Below, piece after piece: positions 8,710 through 16,741 of a stretch of DNA of 45,761 nt. The position numbers were made by a program, and so were the translations under genes. The DNA is from Sphingobacteriales bacterium (GTDB lineage: Bacteria > Bacteroidota > Bacteroidia > Sphingobacteriales > Sphingobacteriaceae). Numbering within the stretch: position 1 is the first letter of the stretch; the number at the start of each line of letters is the position of its first letter. The notes beneath the pieces were generated by a model. That model ran no database searches. It was not told the DNA's origin and saw only the letters and a program-made list of their open reading frames with translations. The stretch spans positions 1 through 45,761 of the forward strand of contig JAATFW010000275.1 of the NCBI GenBank assembly GCA_015654985.1. Direction: 5' to 3'.

Positions 8710-9540
8710 TTAAACACGGTCATTTTTAAGGTATTCGCCCATCAGGGTAAAGTTTACAGTGTGCCGTAATGCTTTATTAATGGCTTCCTGGTACTGATCA
8801 TTATTACTCCAATCTATATCCACATAAAAATTATACTCATTTCTTTTCCCTAAGACAGGCATCGATTGTATTTTGCTCAGGTTTACCTGGTGTTCAGCAA
8901 AAATATTCAGCACTTTGGCGAGCGAGCCTACTTCATCTGTTGTCTGGAAAGACAGAGATGCTTTATTGGCATTTTGAATATAGGAATCCTGGTGGTCTGT
9001 CAGTATCAGGAAGCGGGTATAGTTTTTCTTATTCGATTCTATACGGCGTTCCATAATTTCGAGGCCATATAATTTAGCTGCCAACTGGTTAGCTATGGCC
9101 ACGGTATCAGTAAGCTGCTCATCGCGGATCCTCTTGGCACAGGCTGCGGTATCGACGCTTTCCTTAATGTTTAAATGCGGGTATTCATCAAAGAAATCAA
9201 TGCACTGGCGTATAGCAATAGGATGTGACTCCACATTTTTAATCTGTTCAAATTTTACTCCTGGTAATGCAAGAAGATGCAATTGGATGCGCAGGTAAAC
9301 TTCACCAATGATAGAAAAGCGATAATCGCGCAGCAGAGTATAATTAGGCAGCAGGCTTCCGGCAATAGAGTTTTCAATGGCCATCACCACGTAGTCTGCT
9401 TTTTTGTTCTTCAAAGCTTCACAGGTTTGCTTAAAGGAGCTGCATTCTATCGTTTCTATGTTTTCACCAAAAAACTTTAATGCGGCTTCTTCATGAAAGG
9501 AGGCCCTGATTCCCTGTATTGCTACTCTTTTTTTATCCAT
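8710..9540 (-). CDS. pheA: prephenate dehydratase
   Basis: The 276-residue protein has a PDT domain (residues about 5-180: AIQGIRASFHEEAALKFF, VMAIENSIAGSL, SHPIAIRQC, NYTRFLIL) followed by an ACT regulatory domain (about 190-270) with SLAKVLNIFAEHQVNLSKIQSMP. Phenylalanine binding to the ACT domain is the usual feedback control. It converts prephenate to phenylpyruvate. It is the first structural gene of the leftward aromatic operon. Its start codon lies only 11 nt after the T-tract of a strong terminator with a Phe/Tyr leader peptide upstream, so expression is very likely controlled by attenuation. Confidence 0.96.
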   Translation of the reverse strand: MDKKRVAIQGIRASFHEEAALKFFGENIETIECSSFKQTCEALKNKKADYVVMAIENSIAGSLLPNYTLLRDYRFSIIGEVYLRIQLHLLALPGVKFEQIKNVESHPIAIRQCIDFFDEYPHLNIKESVDTAACAKRIRDEQLTDTVAIANQLAAKLYGLEIMERRIESNKKNYTRFLILTDHQDSYIQNANKASLSFQTTDEVGSLAKVLNIFAEHQVNLSKIQSMPVLGKRNEYNFYVDIDWSNNDQYQEAINKALRHTVNFTLMGEYLKNDRV

Positions 9541-9548
9541 TATGCAGT

Positions 9549-9583
9549 AAAAAAAAAAGTCCCGGCTGTTAGGCCGGGACTTT
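9549..9583 (-). terminator. pheA attenuator terminator hairpin
   Basis: On the minus strand AAAGTCCCGGC (9583-9573) pairs perfectly over 11 bp with GCCGGGACTTT (9566-9556) across a 6-nt loop, followed by a run of ten Ts. It stands between the leader peptide and the pheA ATG and would stop transcription before the operon when formed. Confidence 0.93.
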
Positions 9584-9612
9584 ATATATAGTTCTTTTGG
9601 TCAAAACATATC

Positions 9613-9624
9613 AGTCCCGGCTTT
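9613..9624 (-). promoter_or_regulatory. antiterminator arm of the pheA leader
   Basis: The minus strand reads AAGCCGGGACT directly after the leader stop codon. AGCCGGGACT repeats the 3' arm of the terminator, so it can instead pair with the 5' arm (9583-9573) and prevent the terminator from forming. A ribosome at the leader stop codon would mask this arm; a ribosome stalled on the Phe/Tyr codons would leave it free. Confidence 0.8.
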
Positions 9625-9674
9625 TACCTAAAGTAGTAAAAGTAACCAAACCGATATATTGTGTTATTGCTCAT
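9624..9674 (-). CDS. Phe/Tyr-rich leader peptide of the pheA operon
   Basis: An ATG at 9674 opens a 16-codon frame encoding MSNNTIYRFGYFYYFR and ending TAA. Seven of the last ten residues are Phe or Tyr (F9, Y11, F12, Y13, Y14, F15, plus Y7), far above chance. It starts about 10-18 nt after a well-matched promoter and ends exactly where the antiterminator arm begins. This is the design of classical pheL/trpL control: scarce Phe- or Tyr-tRNA stalls the ribosome and allows readthrough into pheA. It is too short for ordinary gene finders. No strong ribosome binding site is visible, which is usual in this phylum. Confidence 0.85.
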   Translation of the reverse strand: MSNNTIYRFGYFYYFR

Positions 9675-9691
9675 TGCTTATTTATTGAGGT

Positions 9692-9721
9692 CAAATATAC
9701 GTCTATATTTTTATGTGTCAA
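9692..9721 (-). promoter_or_regulatory. promoter of the aromatic operon
   Basis: On the minus strand TTG (9721-9719) and TATATTTG (9699-9692) are separated by 19 nt, a full match to the Bacteroidota sigma factor consensus. Transcription would start about 10 nt before the leader peptide ATG. Confidence 0.75.
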
Positions 9722-9991
9722 GAAAAAAACGAAAAAATAGAAGTGCCCGGCAGGGGCTTGTATTGCTGTTAACGCTTCACCGGCCTCTTATCTGTCTTTG
9801 ATGAAAAGTTTAAAGATGAAATATTGATATTATATTTTGTTATTAATTGTTTTTTATTTTACTTTGAATTTAACAAACCGAAATAAATTATTATAAATCG
9901 TAACGTTTATTTTGTCGGGTATAATGATATACAAACCGGAAAGCACACGATAAACAGCACTGTTAAATACAATATAAGCCAGTTAAGCAGG

Positions 9992-11491
9992 ATGGAAAAT
10001 TATATTTTGGCTCTTGATCAGGGCACTACAAGCTCCCGGGCTATTATTTTTGATCACAACGGAGAGATTAAATCAATTGCACAAAAAGAATTTACACAGA
10101 TCTTCCCTCAACCGGGGTGGGTTGAGCACGATCCGGATGAAATATGGTCAACACAGGCCGGTGTAGCGGCTGAAGCAACGGTTAAACTGGGGCTCAACGG
10201 AACAAATATTAAAGCCATCGGCATTACAAATCAGCGGGAAACGACGATCGTGTGGAACCGGAAGACCGGGGAACCCGTATATAATGCAATTGTATGGCAA
10301 GACCGCCGGACTGCAGTTTTTTGCGAACAATTAAAAAGTGAAGGTTTTACAGACACAATACGTTCTAAGACCGGGCTGGTTATAGATTCCTATTTTTCTG
10401 CCACCAAAATCAGATGGATCCTCGATAATGTAGAAGGGGCAAGGGAAAAAGCCAATGCAGGCGAGCTGGCTTTTGGAACTGTCGATAGTTGGCTTATCTG
10501 GAAACTTACCCGTGGACGCGTTCATGTTACAGATGTTACGAATGCCAGCCGCACTATGCTTTTTAACATCCGGACACAGCAATGGGACTCTCAATTACTT
10601 GAAATTTTTGATATTCCTCAAAGTATGCTCCCTGAAGTTAAACAATCCAGTGAGATCTACGGGGAAACAGCCACAACCATCTTTGCCTCTAAAATTCCGA
10701 TTGCCGGAATAGCAGGAGACCAGCAGGCCGCACTTTTTGGCCAGATGTGTATTGATAAGGCCATGGTTAAAAACACCTATGGAACCGGTTGCTTTATGTT
10801 AATGAATATAGGAGATGAATTTATTGAATCTAAAAATAATCTCTTGACTACTATTGCCTGGAAGGTGAACGGAAAGATCCAGTATGCATTTGAGGGAAGT
10901 ATTTTTATCGGAGGGGCAGTGGTTCAATGGCTTCGTGATGGTTTGGGAATTATTAAAAACTCTGCCGAAATCGAGGATCTGGCACTAAGTGTAGCAGATA
11001 CAGGCGGTTTGTTTTTTGTTCCTGCATTTGCCGGGCTGGGGGCTCCTTACTGGAACCCGGAGGTTCGCGGAACGATTGTGGGAATTACCAGGGGAACCAC
11101 CTCAGGGCATTTGGCCCGTGCAGCCATAGAATCTATCGCCCTGCAAACCATGGATGTATTAAAGGCGATGGAAGCGGATGCCGGTATGAGAATTCTGGAG
11201 CTGAGAGTGGATGGGGGAGCTGTTGTTAATGACCTCCTGATGCAATTCCAGGCGGATCTTTTAAACTGTAAGGTAATAAGACCTGAAATTGTTGAAACAA
11301 CGGCTCTTGGTGCCGCTTACCTGGCTGGTTTGGCTGTGGGTTACTGGAAGAATATAGAAGAAATACAACAATTATGGCAGGCCGAAAGAGCGTTTATCCC
11401 GGCTCCTGATACTCAGGAGATGCAGAAAACTATCAAAGGATGGAAAAAAGCAATTCATGTTGCACGGTGCTGGTGTGATGATCAGGACTGA
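9992..11491 (+). CDS. glpK: glycerol kinase
   Basis: The 499-residue length and motifs are those of FGGY-family glycerol kinase: [16 protein letters not shown] at the N-terminus, [69 protein letters not shown] and the C-terminal [20 protein letters not shown]. It phosphorylates glycerol to glycerol 3-phosphate with ATP in the cytosol. The glycerol facilitator follows 35 bp downstream in the same direction. No repressor gene is adjacent. The 270 bp upstream, shared with the aromatic operon, is AT-rich; no promoter there is convincing by eye. Confidence 0.97.
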   Translation: MENYILALDQGTTSSRAIIFDHNGEIKSIAQKEFTQIFPQPGWVEHDPDEIWSTQAGVAAEATVKLGLNGTNIKAIGITNQRETTIVWNRKTGEPVYNAIVWQDRRTAVFCEQLKSEGFTDTIRSKTGLVIDSYFSATKIRWILDNVEGAREKANAGELAFGTVDSWLIWKLTRGRVHVTDVTNASRTMLFNIRTQQWDSQLLEIFDIPQSMLPEVKQSSEIYGETATTIFASKIPIAGIAGDQQAALFGQMCIDKAMVKNTYGTGCFMLMNIGDEFIESKNNLLTTIAWKVNGKIQYAFEGSIFIGGAVVQWLRDGLGIIKNSAEIEDLALSVADTGGLFFVPAFAGLGAPYWNPEVRGTIVGITRGTTSGHLARAAIESIALQTMDVLKAMEADAGMRILELRVDGGAVVNDLLMQFQADLLNCKVIRPEIVETTALGAAYLAGLAVGYWKNIEEIQQLWQAERAFIPAPDTQEMQKTIKGWKKAIHVARCWCDDQD

Positions 11492-11526
11492 ATGTCAGAA
11501 TTTATTCACTTTAAACTTTCATAAAA

Positions 11527-12255
11527 ATGTCGCCGTTTATAGCCGAATTAATTGGAACCATGTTGCTCATCCTGTTAGGCGATGGAGTTGTGGCCAATGT
11601 TGTTTTAAATGATACCAAAGGCAGCAATAGCGGCTGGATGGTAATTACGACAGCCTGGGGACTTGCGGTATTTGTGGGAGTGGTTGTGGCCGGCCCATAC
11701 AGTGGAGCGCATCTTAACCCTGCCGTTACGATAGGTCTTGCCCTTACCGGCAAGTTCGCCTGGGCATCTGTGCTGCCATATATTAGCGCACAGATGCTTG
11801 GCGGATGTTTGGGCGCCTTTCTGGTTTGGGTAATGTATTATGACCATTTTCAACGGACAAACAAGCCCGATTCTATATTAGCAGTTTTTTGCACAGGCCC
11901 TGCCGTGCGTAATTATGTTTCAAATATCTCGAGTGAAATCATAGGGGCTTTTGTTCTTATTTTTACCGTATTTTATATTTCGGGCGCAGAGATCATACCC
12001 AGCAAAACGCCGGTTGGCTTAGGGTCTGTCGGGGCGCTGCCGGTTGCCTTTCTGGTTTGGGTAATCGGATTATCACTCGGAGGGACCACGGGGTATGCGA
12101 TTAATCCGGCCCGTGATCTGGGTCCGCGTATTATGCACGCAATTTTGCCTATTAAGAGTAAAGGCAGCAGCGACTGGGCTTATTCATGGATTCCGATAGC
12201 AGGGCCGCTTATTGGTGCCGCTATTGCCGCCTGGCTTTATATGCAATTGACATAA
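11527..12255 (+). CDS. glpF: glycerol uptake facilitator (MIP/aquaporin family)
   Basis: The 242-residue membrane protein has six predicted helices and the two half-helix NPA motifs of the MIP family: SGAHLNPAVTIG (about 58-69) and YAINPARDLGPR (about 190-201). The Asp after the second NPAR is typical of glycerol-conducting members. It allows passive glycerol entry, with GlpK trapping the substrate. The gene lies directly after glpK, almost certainly in one operon, and converges with aroB. Confidence 0.93.
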   Translation: MSPFIAELIGTMLLILLGDGVVANVVLNDTKGSNSGWMVITTAWGLAVFVGVVVAGPYSGAHLNPAVTIGLALTGKFAWASVLPYISAQMLGGCLGAFLVWVMYYDHFQRTNKPDSILAVFCTGPAVRNYVSNISSEIIGAFVLIFTVFYISGAEIIPSKTPVGLGSVGALPVAFLVWVIGLSLGGTTGYAINPARDLGPRIMHAILPIKSKGSSDWAYSWIPIAGPLIGAAIAAWLYMQLT

Positions 12256-12275
12256 ACCGGATTGCAGGTTTTTCA

Positions 12276-12307
12276 CTTTCGTCCCTTCTATGCCGGAAGA
12301 ACGAAAG
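12276..12307. terminator. stem-loop between convergent glpF and aroB
   Basis: CTTTCGT (12276-12282) pairs with ACGAAAG (12301-12307), and a short inner CTTC/GAAG stem is possible. It lies 20 bp after the glpF stop codon and just before the aroB 3' end. The T-tracts are weak, so activity is uncertain. Confidence 0.4.
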
Positions 12308-12314
12308 GAATACT

Positions 12315-13382
12315 TTATTTTTTTATGATGCCCTTATAATATTCCAGCCCCTCAATAATCTCCTCTTCTTTGAGATAAATGTTGTATCCGCAGCAGCCTA
12401 TACTGCTCAGCAATGCGAATCCAATATTGCCGCTGCTGTTCTTTTTATCGTTCTTCATAAATTCCATCACATCCGGATATGATGAAGAGCTTAAAGCATA
12501 ATCAGGAAAAACGAAACGGATATAACGGATGATTTCCTGCAACTCAATTTCATCTAATCCATTGTATTTATGAGAGAGGTAAGCTTCGCAAATCATTCCC
12601 AAAGCAATAGCTTCTCCATGTAAAAGAGGATCTTTGTCGTTTTTAAGGGAATAGGTTTCTACTGCATGCCCAATAGTATGGCCAAAATTCAGTGTCTTGC
12701 GAATTCCCTTTTCAAAAGGATCGGCAGTAACAACCTGATTTTTTATTTCTACCGAGCGGTAAATAATTTCGGGGGGCAACTTTTCTAAGCTTATCCCCTG
12801 GATTTGAGCGTAATACTCCTTATCGGCAATCAGGCCATGTTTTACGATTTCGGCAAAGCCGGATACCAACTGACGGTGGTCTAAGGTCTTCAGGAAGTCT
12901 GTGGAAATCAGAACCGCTTTTGGCTGCGTAAATGTGCCGATGATGTTTTTTATATTTCCGAGGTCTATACCTGTTTTACCGCCAACAGAAGCGTCTACCT
13001 GCGAAAGCAGGGTGGTTGGTACCTGCACGAAATCAATCCCCCGTTTAAAAGTAGAAGCGGCAAAGCCTCCCATGTCTGTAATCACTCCTCCTCCGAGATT
13101 GATCAGCAGGCTGTTACGGTCGGCTCCGAAATCAAGCAGCATTTGCCATACGCCGATACAGAAATCTATATTTTTATTTTCTTCTCCCGGATCAATCTCT
13201 ATAATATCGTAATTGTCGAGTTCAGGAAGGAGTTTATTAACCACGGGCAGGCAATGCTCCGATGTATTTAGATCTGTAAGAAAAAATACTTTTGAATAGG
13301 CAGCATTATCGATAAAGTTTTTAAGCTCTGTAAGGCTGTTATCAAAAAAAACGGAATACCCGTTACTTTTTATCGGAAGCAT
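12315..13382 (-). CDS. aroB: 3-dehydroquinate synthase
   Basis: The 355-residue protein shows NAD-binding and catalytic signatures of AroB: NLGGGVITDMGGFAASTFKRG, QVPTTLLSQVDASVGGKTGI, a Zn site with E-I-V-K-H-G, and LNFGHTIGHAVE with HGEAIALGM. It cyclises DAHP to 3-dehydroquinate, the second shikimate step, and so complements the separate pheA-aroC set. It lies 2 bp after a small S4-domain gene and is likely translated from the same mRNA. Confidence 0.96.
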   Translation of the reverse strand: MLPIKSNGYSVFFDNSLTELKNFIDNAAYSKVFFLTDLNTSEHCLPVVNKLLPELDNYDIIEIDPGEENKNIDFCIGVWQMLLDFGADRNSLLINLGGGVITDMGGFAASTFKRGIDFVQVPTTLLSQVDASVGGKTGIDLGNIKNIIGTFTQPKAVLISTDFLKTLDHRQLVSGFAEIVKHGLIADKEYYAQIQGISLEKLPPEIIYRSVEIKNQVVTADPFEKGIRKTLNFGHTIGHAVETYSLKNDKDPLLHGEAIALGMICEAYLSHKYNGLDEIELQEIIRYIRFVFPDYALSSSSYPDVMEFMKNDKKNSSGNIGFALLSSIGCCGYNIYLKEEEIIEGLEYYKGIIKK

Positions 13383-13384
13383 AA

Positions 13385-13591
13385 TTATTTTACTGTAATG
13401 GTTTTATTGTCAAATTCCACTGTATCTCCCCGTTTTACTTTAAAGCGCTTTCTGTATTCAATCTCTCCGTTGCATTTTACCAGGCCCTCAGAAACAACAA
13501 TCTGTGCTTCTCCCCCTGTTTGCACCAGATTGGTAGCCTTCAGCAACTGGATCAATGGAATAAAGTCGCCCGCAAGATGAAATTCTATCAT
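13385..13591 (-). CDS. small S4-domain RNA-binding protein
   Basis: The 68-residue protein consists of one S4 domain: an alphaL-type segment (FIPLIQLLKATNLVQTGGEAQ), then the basic GLVKCNGEIEYRKRFKVKRGDTVEF, as in the YbcJ/RQC-P-related family. It should bind structured RNA. It directly precedes aroB by 2 bp; the link may only be operon packing. A TAAGTTTG box stands 4 nt before its ATG, so the mRNA is probably leaderless. Confidence 0.85.
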   Translation of the reverse strand: MIEFHLAGDFIPLIQLLKATNLVQTGGEAQIVVSEGLVKCNGEIEYRKRFKVKRGDTVEFDNKTITVK

Positions 13592-13595
13592 AGTG

Positions 13596-13603
13596 CAAAC
13601 TTA
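13596..13603 (-). promoter_or_regulatory. -7 box of the S4-aroB operon
   Basis: The minus strand reads TAAGTTTG, then CACT, then the ATG at 13591. The match to TAnnTTTG is complete. A -33 TTG is not evident. The spacing predicts a transcript start at or next to the start codon. Confidence 0.55.
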
Positions 13604-13754
13604 ATAAAATAGTTTTATATGTAATTTTCTCTGTAAAGTAGTTCTTCAATGGCTAAATAGATAGGTCTGGAACAATTTTATCAGTATTTTTCAGCTTTAA
13701 GGCTTAAATGTGTGTTTTTAATAAACTTATTTTTCATTTTTCCTCTTTTCCATG

Positions 13755-13762
13755 TAAGTTTG
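13755..13762 (+). promoter_or_regulatory. -7 box of the proline dehydrogenase gene
   Basis: TAAGTTTG, then TTCA, then the ATG at 13767. The consensus match is complete, with only a T-rich stretch at the -33 position. It predicts a leaderless or near-leaderless mRNA. Confidence 0.55.
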
Positions 13763-13766
13763 TTCA

Positions 13767-14969
13767 ATGATTCAGAGTAGTTCAGACGTACACCATACAA
13801 ATACAAGCCATCCTGATTTTAATAATACAGAGATCGCTTTTAAAGGGAAAACAGATAAGGACCTTAACCGTGCATATTGGTTGTTTAAGATCATTAGCAG
13901 TAGCTTTTTAACCAAAATAGGGCCCGTTCTTGCGAATACAGCCATAAAAACGGGCTTGCCCGTATTCCCTCTGATTAAGAAAACCATCTTTGCACAATTT
14001 TGCGGTGGTGAAACAATAGAAGAATGTAATGCTACTATTGAGCAGTTAGCCAAAGGGGGAGTAGGGACGATCCTCGACTATTCTGTAGAAGGCGGGCAGC
14101 AGGAGGAAAGTTTCATCCATACAGCCGAAGAGATCCTGGCAATTATCCGTAAAGCGAAAAACGACCCGCAAATACCTCTGACGGTGTTTAAGCCAACCGG
14201 CATCATCCGCTTTGAACTGCTTGAAAAGGTAAGTGCTAAAGATGCGCTTACAGTGGCCGAACAGGCAGAATACTTTAAAGCAAAGGCGCGCATCAACCAG
14301 ATCTGCAGGCTTGCCTATGATCTGGACGTTCCGGTGATGATCGATGCGGAGGAATCGTGGATACAGAATGCCATAGACGACATTTCCACCGAAATGATGA
14401 GGATGTATAACAGGGATAGGGCAATTGTGTACAATACGTATCAGCTTTACAGAAATGATAAACTTTCATCCCTTAAAGCGGATATTTTTCTTGCCGAAGC
14501 AGACGGCTTTATTATGGGCGCCAAGCTTGTCAGGGGAGCCTATATGGAAAAAGAGCGTGAAAGGGCGTTGAATATGGGATACCCTTCACCCATTAATACA
14601 GATAAAACAGCTACTGACAATGATTATGATGAAGCCGTTAAATTTTGTGTTGAACATATTGAACATACAGCCCTGGTTGCCGGCACACATAATGAGCAGA
14701 GCTGCAGGTTGCTTGTAAACCTTATCGATCAGCATGGGCTGCCCCATAACCATCCGCATATTTACTTTTCGCAGTTGCTGGGAATGAGCGACCATTTAAG
14801 TTTTAATCTTGGAAACGCCGGTTATAATGTGGTAAAGTATGTGCCCTACGGGCCTGTAAGGTCTGTGTTACCCTACCTGTTTCGCCGGGCAGAAGAAAAT
14901 ACATCCATTGCAGGCCAGACAGGAAGGGAACTAAAGCTTATAATGATTGAGAAGAAAAGGCGCCGGTAA
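13767..14969 (+). CDS. proline dehydrogenase
   Basis: The 400-residue protein is a stand-alone PRODH of the PutA beta-alpha barrel family: FNNTEIAFKGKTDKDLNRAYWLFK at the start, TILDYSVEG, KPTGIIRF, VPVMIDAEESW, NTYQLY, GAKLVRGAYMEKER, AGTHNEQSCRLL, and YVPYGPVRSVLPYLFRRAEEN at the C-terminus. The LVRGAY and Y-x-x-R-R motifs are the proline and FAD contacts. It oxidises proline to pyrroline 5-carboxylate, passing electrons to the quinone pool at the membrane surface. It is monocistronic and divergent from the S4-aroB pair. Confidence 0.93.
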   Translation: MIQSSSDVHHTNTSHPDFNNTEIAFKGKTDKDLNRAYWLFKIISSSFLTKIGPVLANTAIKTGLPVFPLIKKTIFAQFCGGETIEECNATIEQLAKGGVGTILDYSVEGGQQEESFIHTAEEILAIIRKAKNDPQIPLTVFKPTGIIRFELLEKVSAKDALTVAEQAEYFKAKARINQICRLAYDLDVPVMIDAEESWIQNAIDDISTEMMRMYNRDRAIVYNTYQLYRNDKLSSLKADIFLAEADGFIMGAKLVRGAYMEKERERALNMGYPSPINTDKTATDNDYDEAVKFCVEHIEHTALVAGTHNEQSCRLLVNLIDQHGLPHNHPHIYFSQLLGMSDHLSFNLGNAGYNVVKYVPYGPVRSVLPYLFRRAEENTSIAGQTGRELKLIMIEKKRRR

Positions 14970-14971
14970 GA

Positions 14972-15277
14972 TCACTCCGGAGTATTCAGTTTCTTCAAAA
15001 GTTCTTCAGAAATATCATCAGAATAGACACCATAGGCATTTACAAATACGCCTTTGACGTTGTATTTTTCAGATGCTATTCCATAAACAATAGAATTATC
15101 AGCAGGATCTGACATCCCTTCGAAACGGTGTACTTCGCAAATGCGGAAGTCTTCAGGCTGGAGGACAATATTCTCCGTGCTGTTATGGAGCACTCCGTTC
15201 GCGAGGTTAAAGTCGAGCGTATACCCGCGTTTTTTTAAGTCGTTGAGTGCTTCGACCATTGTTTGATAATTTTCCAT
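14972..15277 (-). CDS. small conserved protein annotated as PRPP synthetase-like in Bacteroidota
   Basis: The product is about 101 residues from the ATG at 15277 (MENYQTMVEALNDLKKRGY); 28 extra upstream codons look non-coding. The conserved pattern is an N-terminal helix, DFNL, a PEDF-I-E-HRFEGMSDP motif and A-Y-GVYSDDISEELLKKL at the end. Members of this family often carry the name phosphoribosylpyrophosphate synthetase, but the protein is far too short and lacks the PRPP-binding motif, so that name is not evidence of function. The stop codon lies 2 bp from the convergent proline dehydrogenase stop. Confidence 0.75.
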   Translation of the reverse strand: MENYQTMVEALNDLKKRGYTLDFNLANGVLHNSTENIVLQPEDFRICEVHRFEGMSDPADNSIVYGIASEKYNVKGVFVNAYGVYSDDISEELLKKLNTPE

Positions 15278-15423
15278 ACGACGATAACAAAGAAGCGTAG
15301 ATTTTTGTTTATGCTGTAAATGAAACGATAGAAATGTCTGAATAAGCCGGGGTATGATCATTTACCATACTGCCTTAACTATTTTGCGCTGCTTTCGATA
15401 TCTTTTGCCAGTCCCGGCGTACC

Positions 15424-16071
15424 TCAGATACTTTTTGAATCCAGTAAGCCCGACCGGTATAAAAATTTTTCAAGGGAGTCATCTTTTGTCATCAGATGGG
15501 TATGAAGACCAAGTTCCTGAGCGGTTTTGAGATGCTGAGGGCTGTCGTCTATGAATAATGTCTCTGAAGGCTCCAGATGGTTCTCATTTAATACCAGTTC
15601 AAAGATCTCCTTCTTCGGTTTACGAATACCCACCAGGTGCGAGTAATATACTTTTTCAAAAAAGATATCGTTGGATTCTACCTGATGCTCGCGCTTTAAA
15701 TAACCGGAGATATAGTTAAGGTGAATTTCATTGATATTGCTGAGCAGGAAAGTACGGTATTGTTTCTTTGCTTTAAGCAGCAGCCCGTGGTTTACAGGGG
15801 GAACTCCGATAAGGAGACTTGTCCAGGCATTGTCAATCTGCTCATCGCTCAATTCTGGTCTTTCTGTTATCCTCCTGATGCCATCCCTGAATTCTGCAGA
15901 AGAAATCCTGCCTTCCTCAAACTGGTCGAACAACGGATCGTGACCGCTGTGAGCAAAGAAGCGCTCCACATTTTTAATACCCAGATCCGTAAACGTGTGT
16001 TGTGTTTTAAGGAAATCGATCAGGAAGATCACATTGCCATAATCGAAAATAATATTTTTAATATGCTGCAT
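15424..16071 (-). CDS. HAD-family phosphatase (YihX-like)
   Basis: The 215-residue protein begins IKNIIFDYGNVIFLIDF, a HAD motif I in which the usual DxD is DYG-N as in YihX/epoxide-hydrolase-N-like members. Motif II is LLSNIN, the motif III lysine is in VGIRKPKKEIFE, and motif IV is TLFIDDSPQHL. A helical cap (about 20-90) carries the substrate-specificity loop. It should hydrolyse a small phosphorylated metabolite such as a sugar phosphate. A TACCTTTG box precedes the ATG by 4 nt, suggesting a leaderless mRNA. Confidence 0.88.
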   Translation of the reverse strand: MQHIKNIIFDYGNVIFLIDFLKTQHTFTDLGIKNVERFFAHSGHDPLFDQFEEGRISSAEFRDGIRRITERPELSDEQIDNAWTSLLIGVPPVNHGLLLKAKKQYRTFLLSNINEIHLNYISGYLKREHQVESNDIFFEKVYYSHLVGIRKPKKEIFELVLNENHLEPSETLFIDDSPQHLKTAQELGLHTHLMTKDDSLEKFLYRSGLLDSKSI

Positions 16072-16075
16072 AATG

Positions 16076-16083
16076 CAAAGGTA
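16076..16083 (-). promoter_or_regulatory. -7 box of the HAD phosphatase gene
   Basis: The minus strand reads TACCTTTG, then CATT, then the ATG at 16071. The TAnnTTTG match is complete; the -33 region is only T-rich. Confidence 0.5.
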
Positions 16084-16178
16084 ACGGCATTGGATAAAAA
16101 AACATGTAAAGGGATGCGTGTTTTTAGGAAAAGAGGTTCGCCCGGGAAATTCCTTTTAAAGCTTTTTGAAATACTTTT

Positions 16179-16209
16179 TTTGCGAAATTAAAATGAATAA
16201 TTACATTTG
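16179..16209 (+). promoter_or_regulatory. promoter of the tRNA gene
   Basis: TTTG (16179-16182) and TACATTTG (16202-16209) are 19 nt apart, a complete match to the Bacteroidota promoter consensus, 30 nt before the mature tRNA 5' end. Confidence 0.8.
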
Positions 16210-16239
16210 CACACGCAAAAAACGACTGTCTTAGCAGTA

Positions 16240-16313
16240 GCGCCTATAGCTCAGTTGGTTAGAGTAGAAGAGTCATAATCTTTTGGTCCCTGGTTCGAGC
16301 CCAGGTGGGCGCA
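16240..16313 (+). tRNA. tRNA with CAT anticodon (Met, elongator-like)
   Basis: GCGCCTA pairs with TGGGCGC as a 7-bp acceptor stem (one G-U pair). The D-arm is GCTC...GAGT, the anticodon stem GAAGA/TCTTT encloses GTCATAA, and the T-arm is CCTGG-TTCGAGC-CCAGG. The anticodon is CAT at loop positions 34-36. No CCA is encoded. It lacks the C1-A72 mismatch of an initiator, so it is elongator Met or, if its C34 is modified to lysidine, Ile2. The sequence alone does not settle this. Confidence 0.93.
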
Positions 16314-16316
16314 CAA

Positions 16317-16345
16317 AAAAAGAGGTAGTTTTAAAAGCTCTTTTT
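16317..16345 (+). terminator. terminator after the tRNA
   Basis: AAAAAGAG (16317-16324) pairs with CTCTTTTT (16338-16345) across a 13-nt loop, immediately after the tRNA. The stem is AT-rich but ends in a T-tract. Confidence 0.55.
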
Positions 16346-16352
16346 ACGATCC

Positions 16353-16509
16353 AAATGAGGCTGTATCATAAGTGATTTCAGCCTCTTTTTTATTGATGTT
16401 ATTTTAATTGAGGCTTCTATCGGCTATCATTCTCATAAAAAATCCAGCAGAAAACTAACAATCTTTCATCGGGTTTTCATGGAAGGCGATTTATGATACA
16501 GCCTCATTT
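16353..16509. mobile_element. MITE-like element with 19-bp terminal inverted repeats
   Basis: AAATGAGGCTGTATCATAA at 16353-16371 is repeated perfectly inverted at 16491-16509, enclosing 119 bp without a gene. The GAGGCTGT...CATAA termini resemble the ends of transposase-bearing IS elements of Bacteroidota (family recalled, not searched). The 157-bp size and lack of coding capacity suggest a non-autonomous derivative. A nested GAGGCTG...CAGCCTC hairpin with a T6 tract (16357-16389) could also act as a terminator. No target duplication is obvious. The following stretch 16510-16741 has no convincing gene. Confidence 0.55.
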
Positions 16510-16741
16510 CTGTTAAAAATAATGGCTTTTCTGCCGCCCAGCTTATTTAGATCCGGTGCGATCGCCCTGCATTACCAAAAAATGAATAACAGCAGCGTCT
16601 TAAAGCGCTATGCAGAATATGACAAGTCAGGCGGAACTCGTTGGGGCCGTCCCTTACGAACGGCGGTTAGCTGTATTACATTAGTCTTGGATTAGTCCGA
16701 TCCGTATGATTCAATCCTTTCCTGATAAGTAGTAACTCTAT

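Noticed and set aside
14972..15277. Ribose-phosphate pyrophosphokinase
   Set aside because: The family name is inherited from databases; at about 100 residues the protein lacks the PRPP-binding and catalytic motifs.
16524..16694. 56-codon frame starting MAFLPPSLFRSG
   Set aside because: No recognisable family, no promoter or ribosome site, and adjacent to a mobile element remnant.
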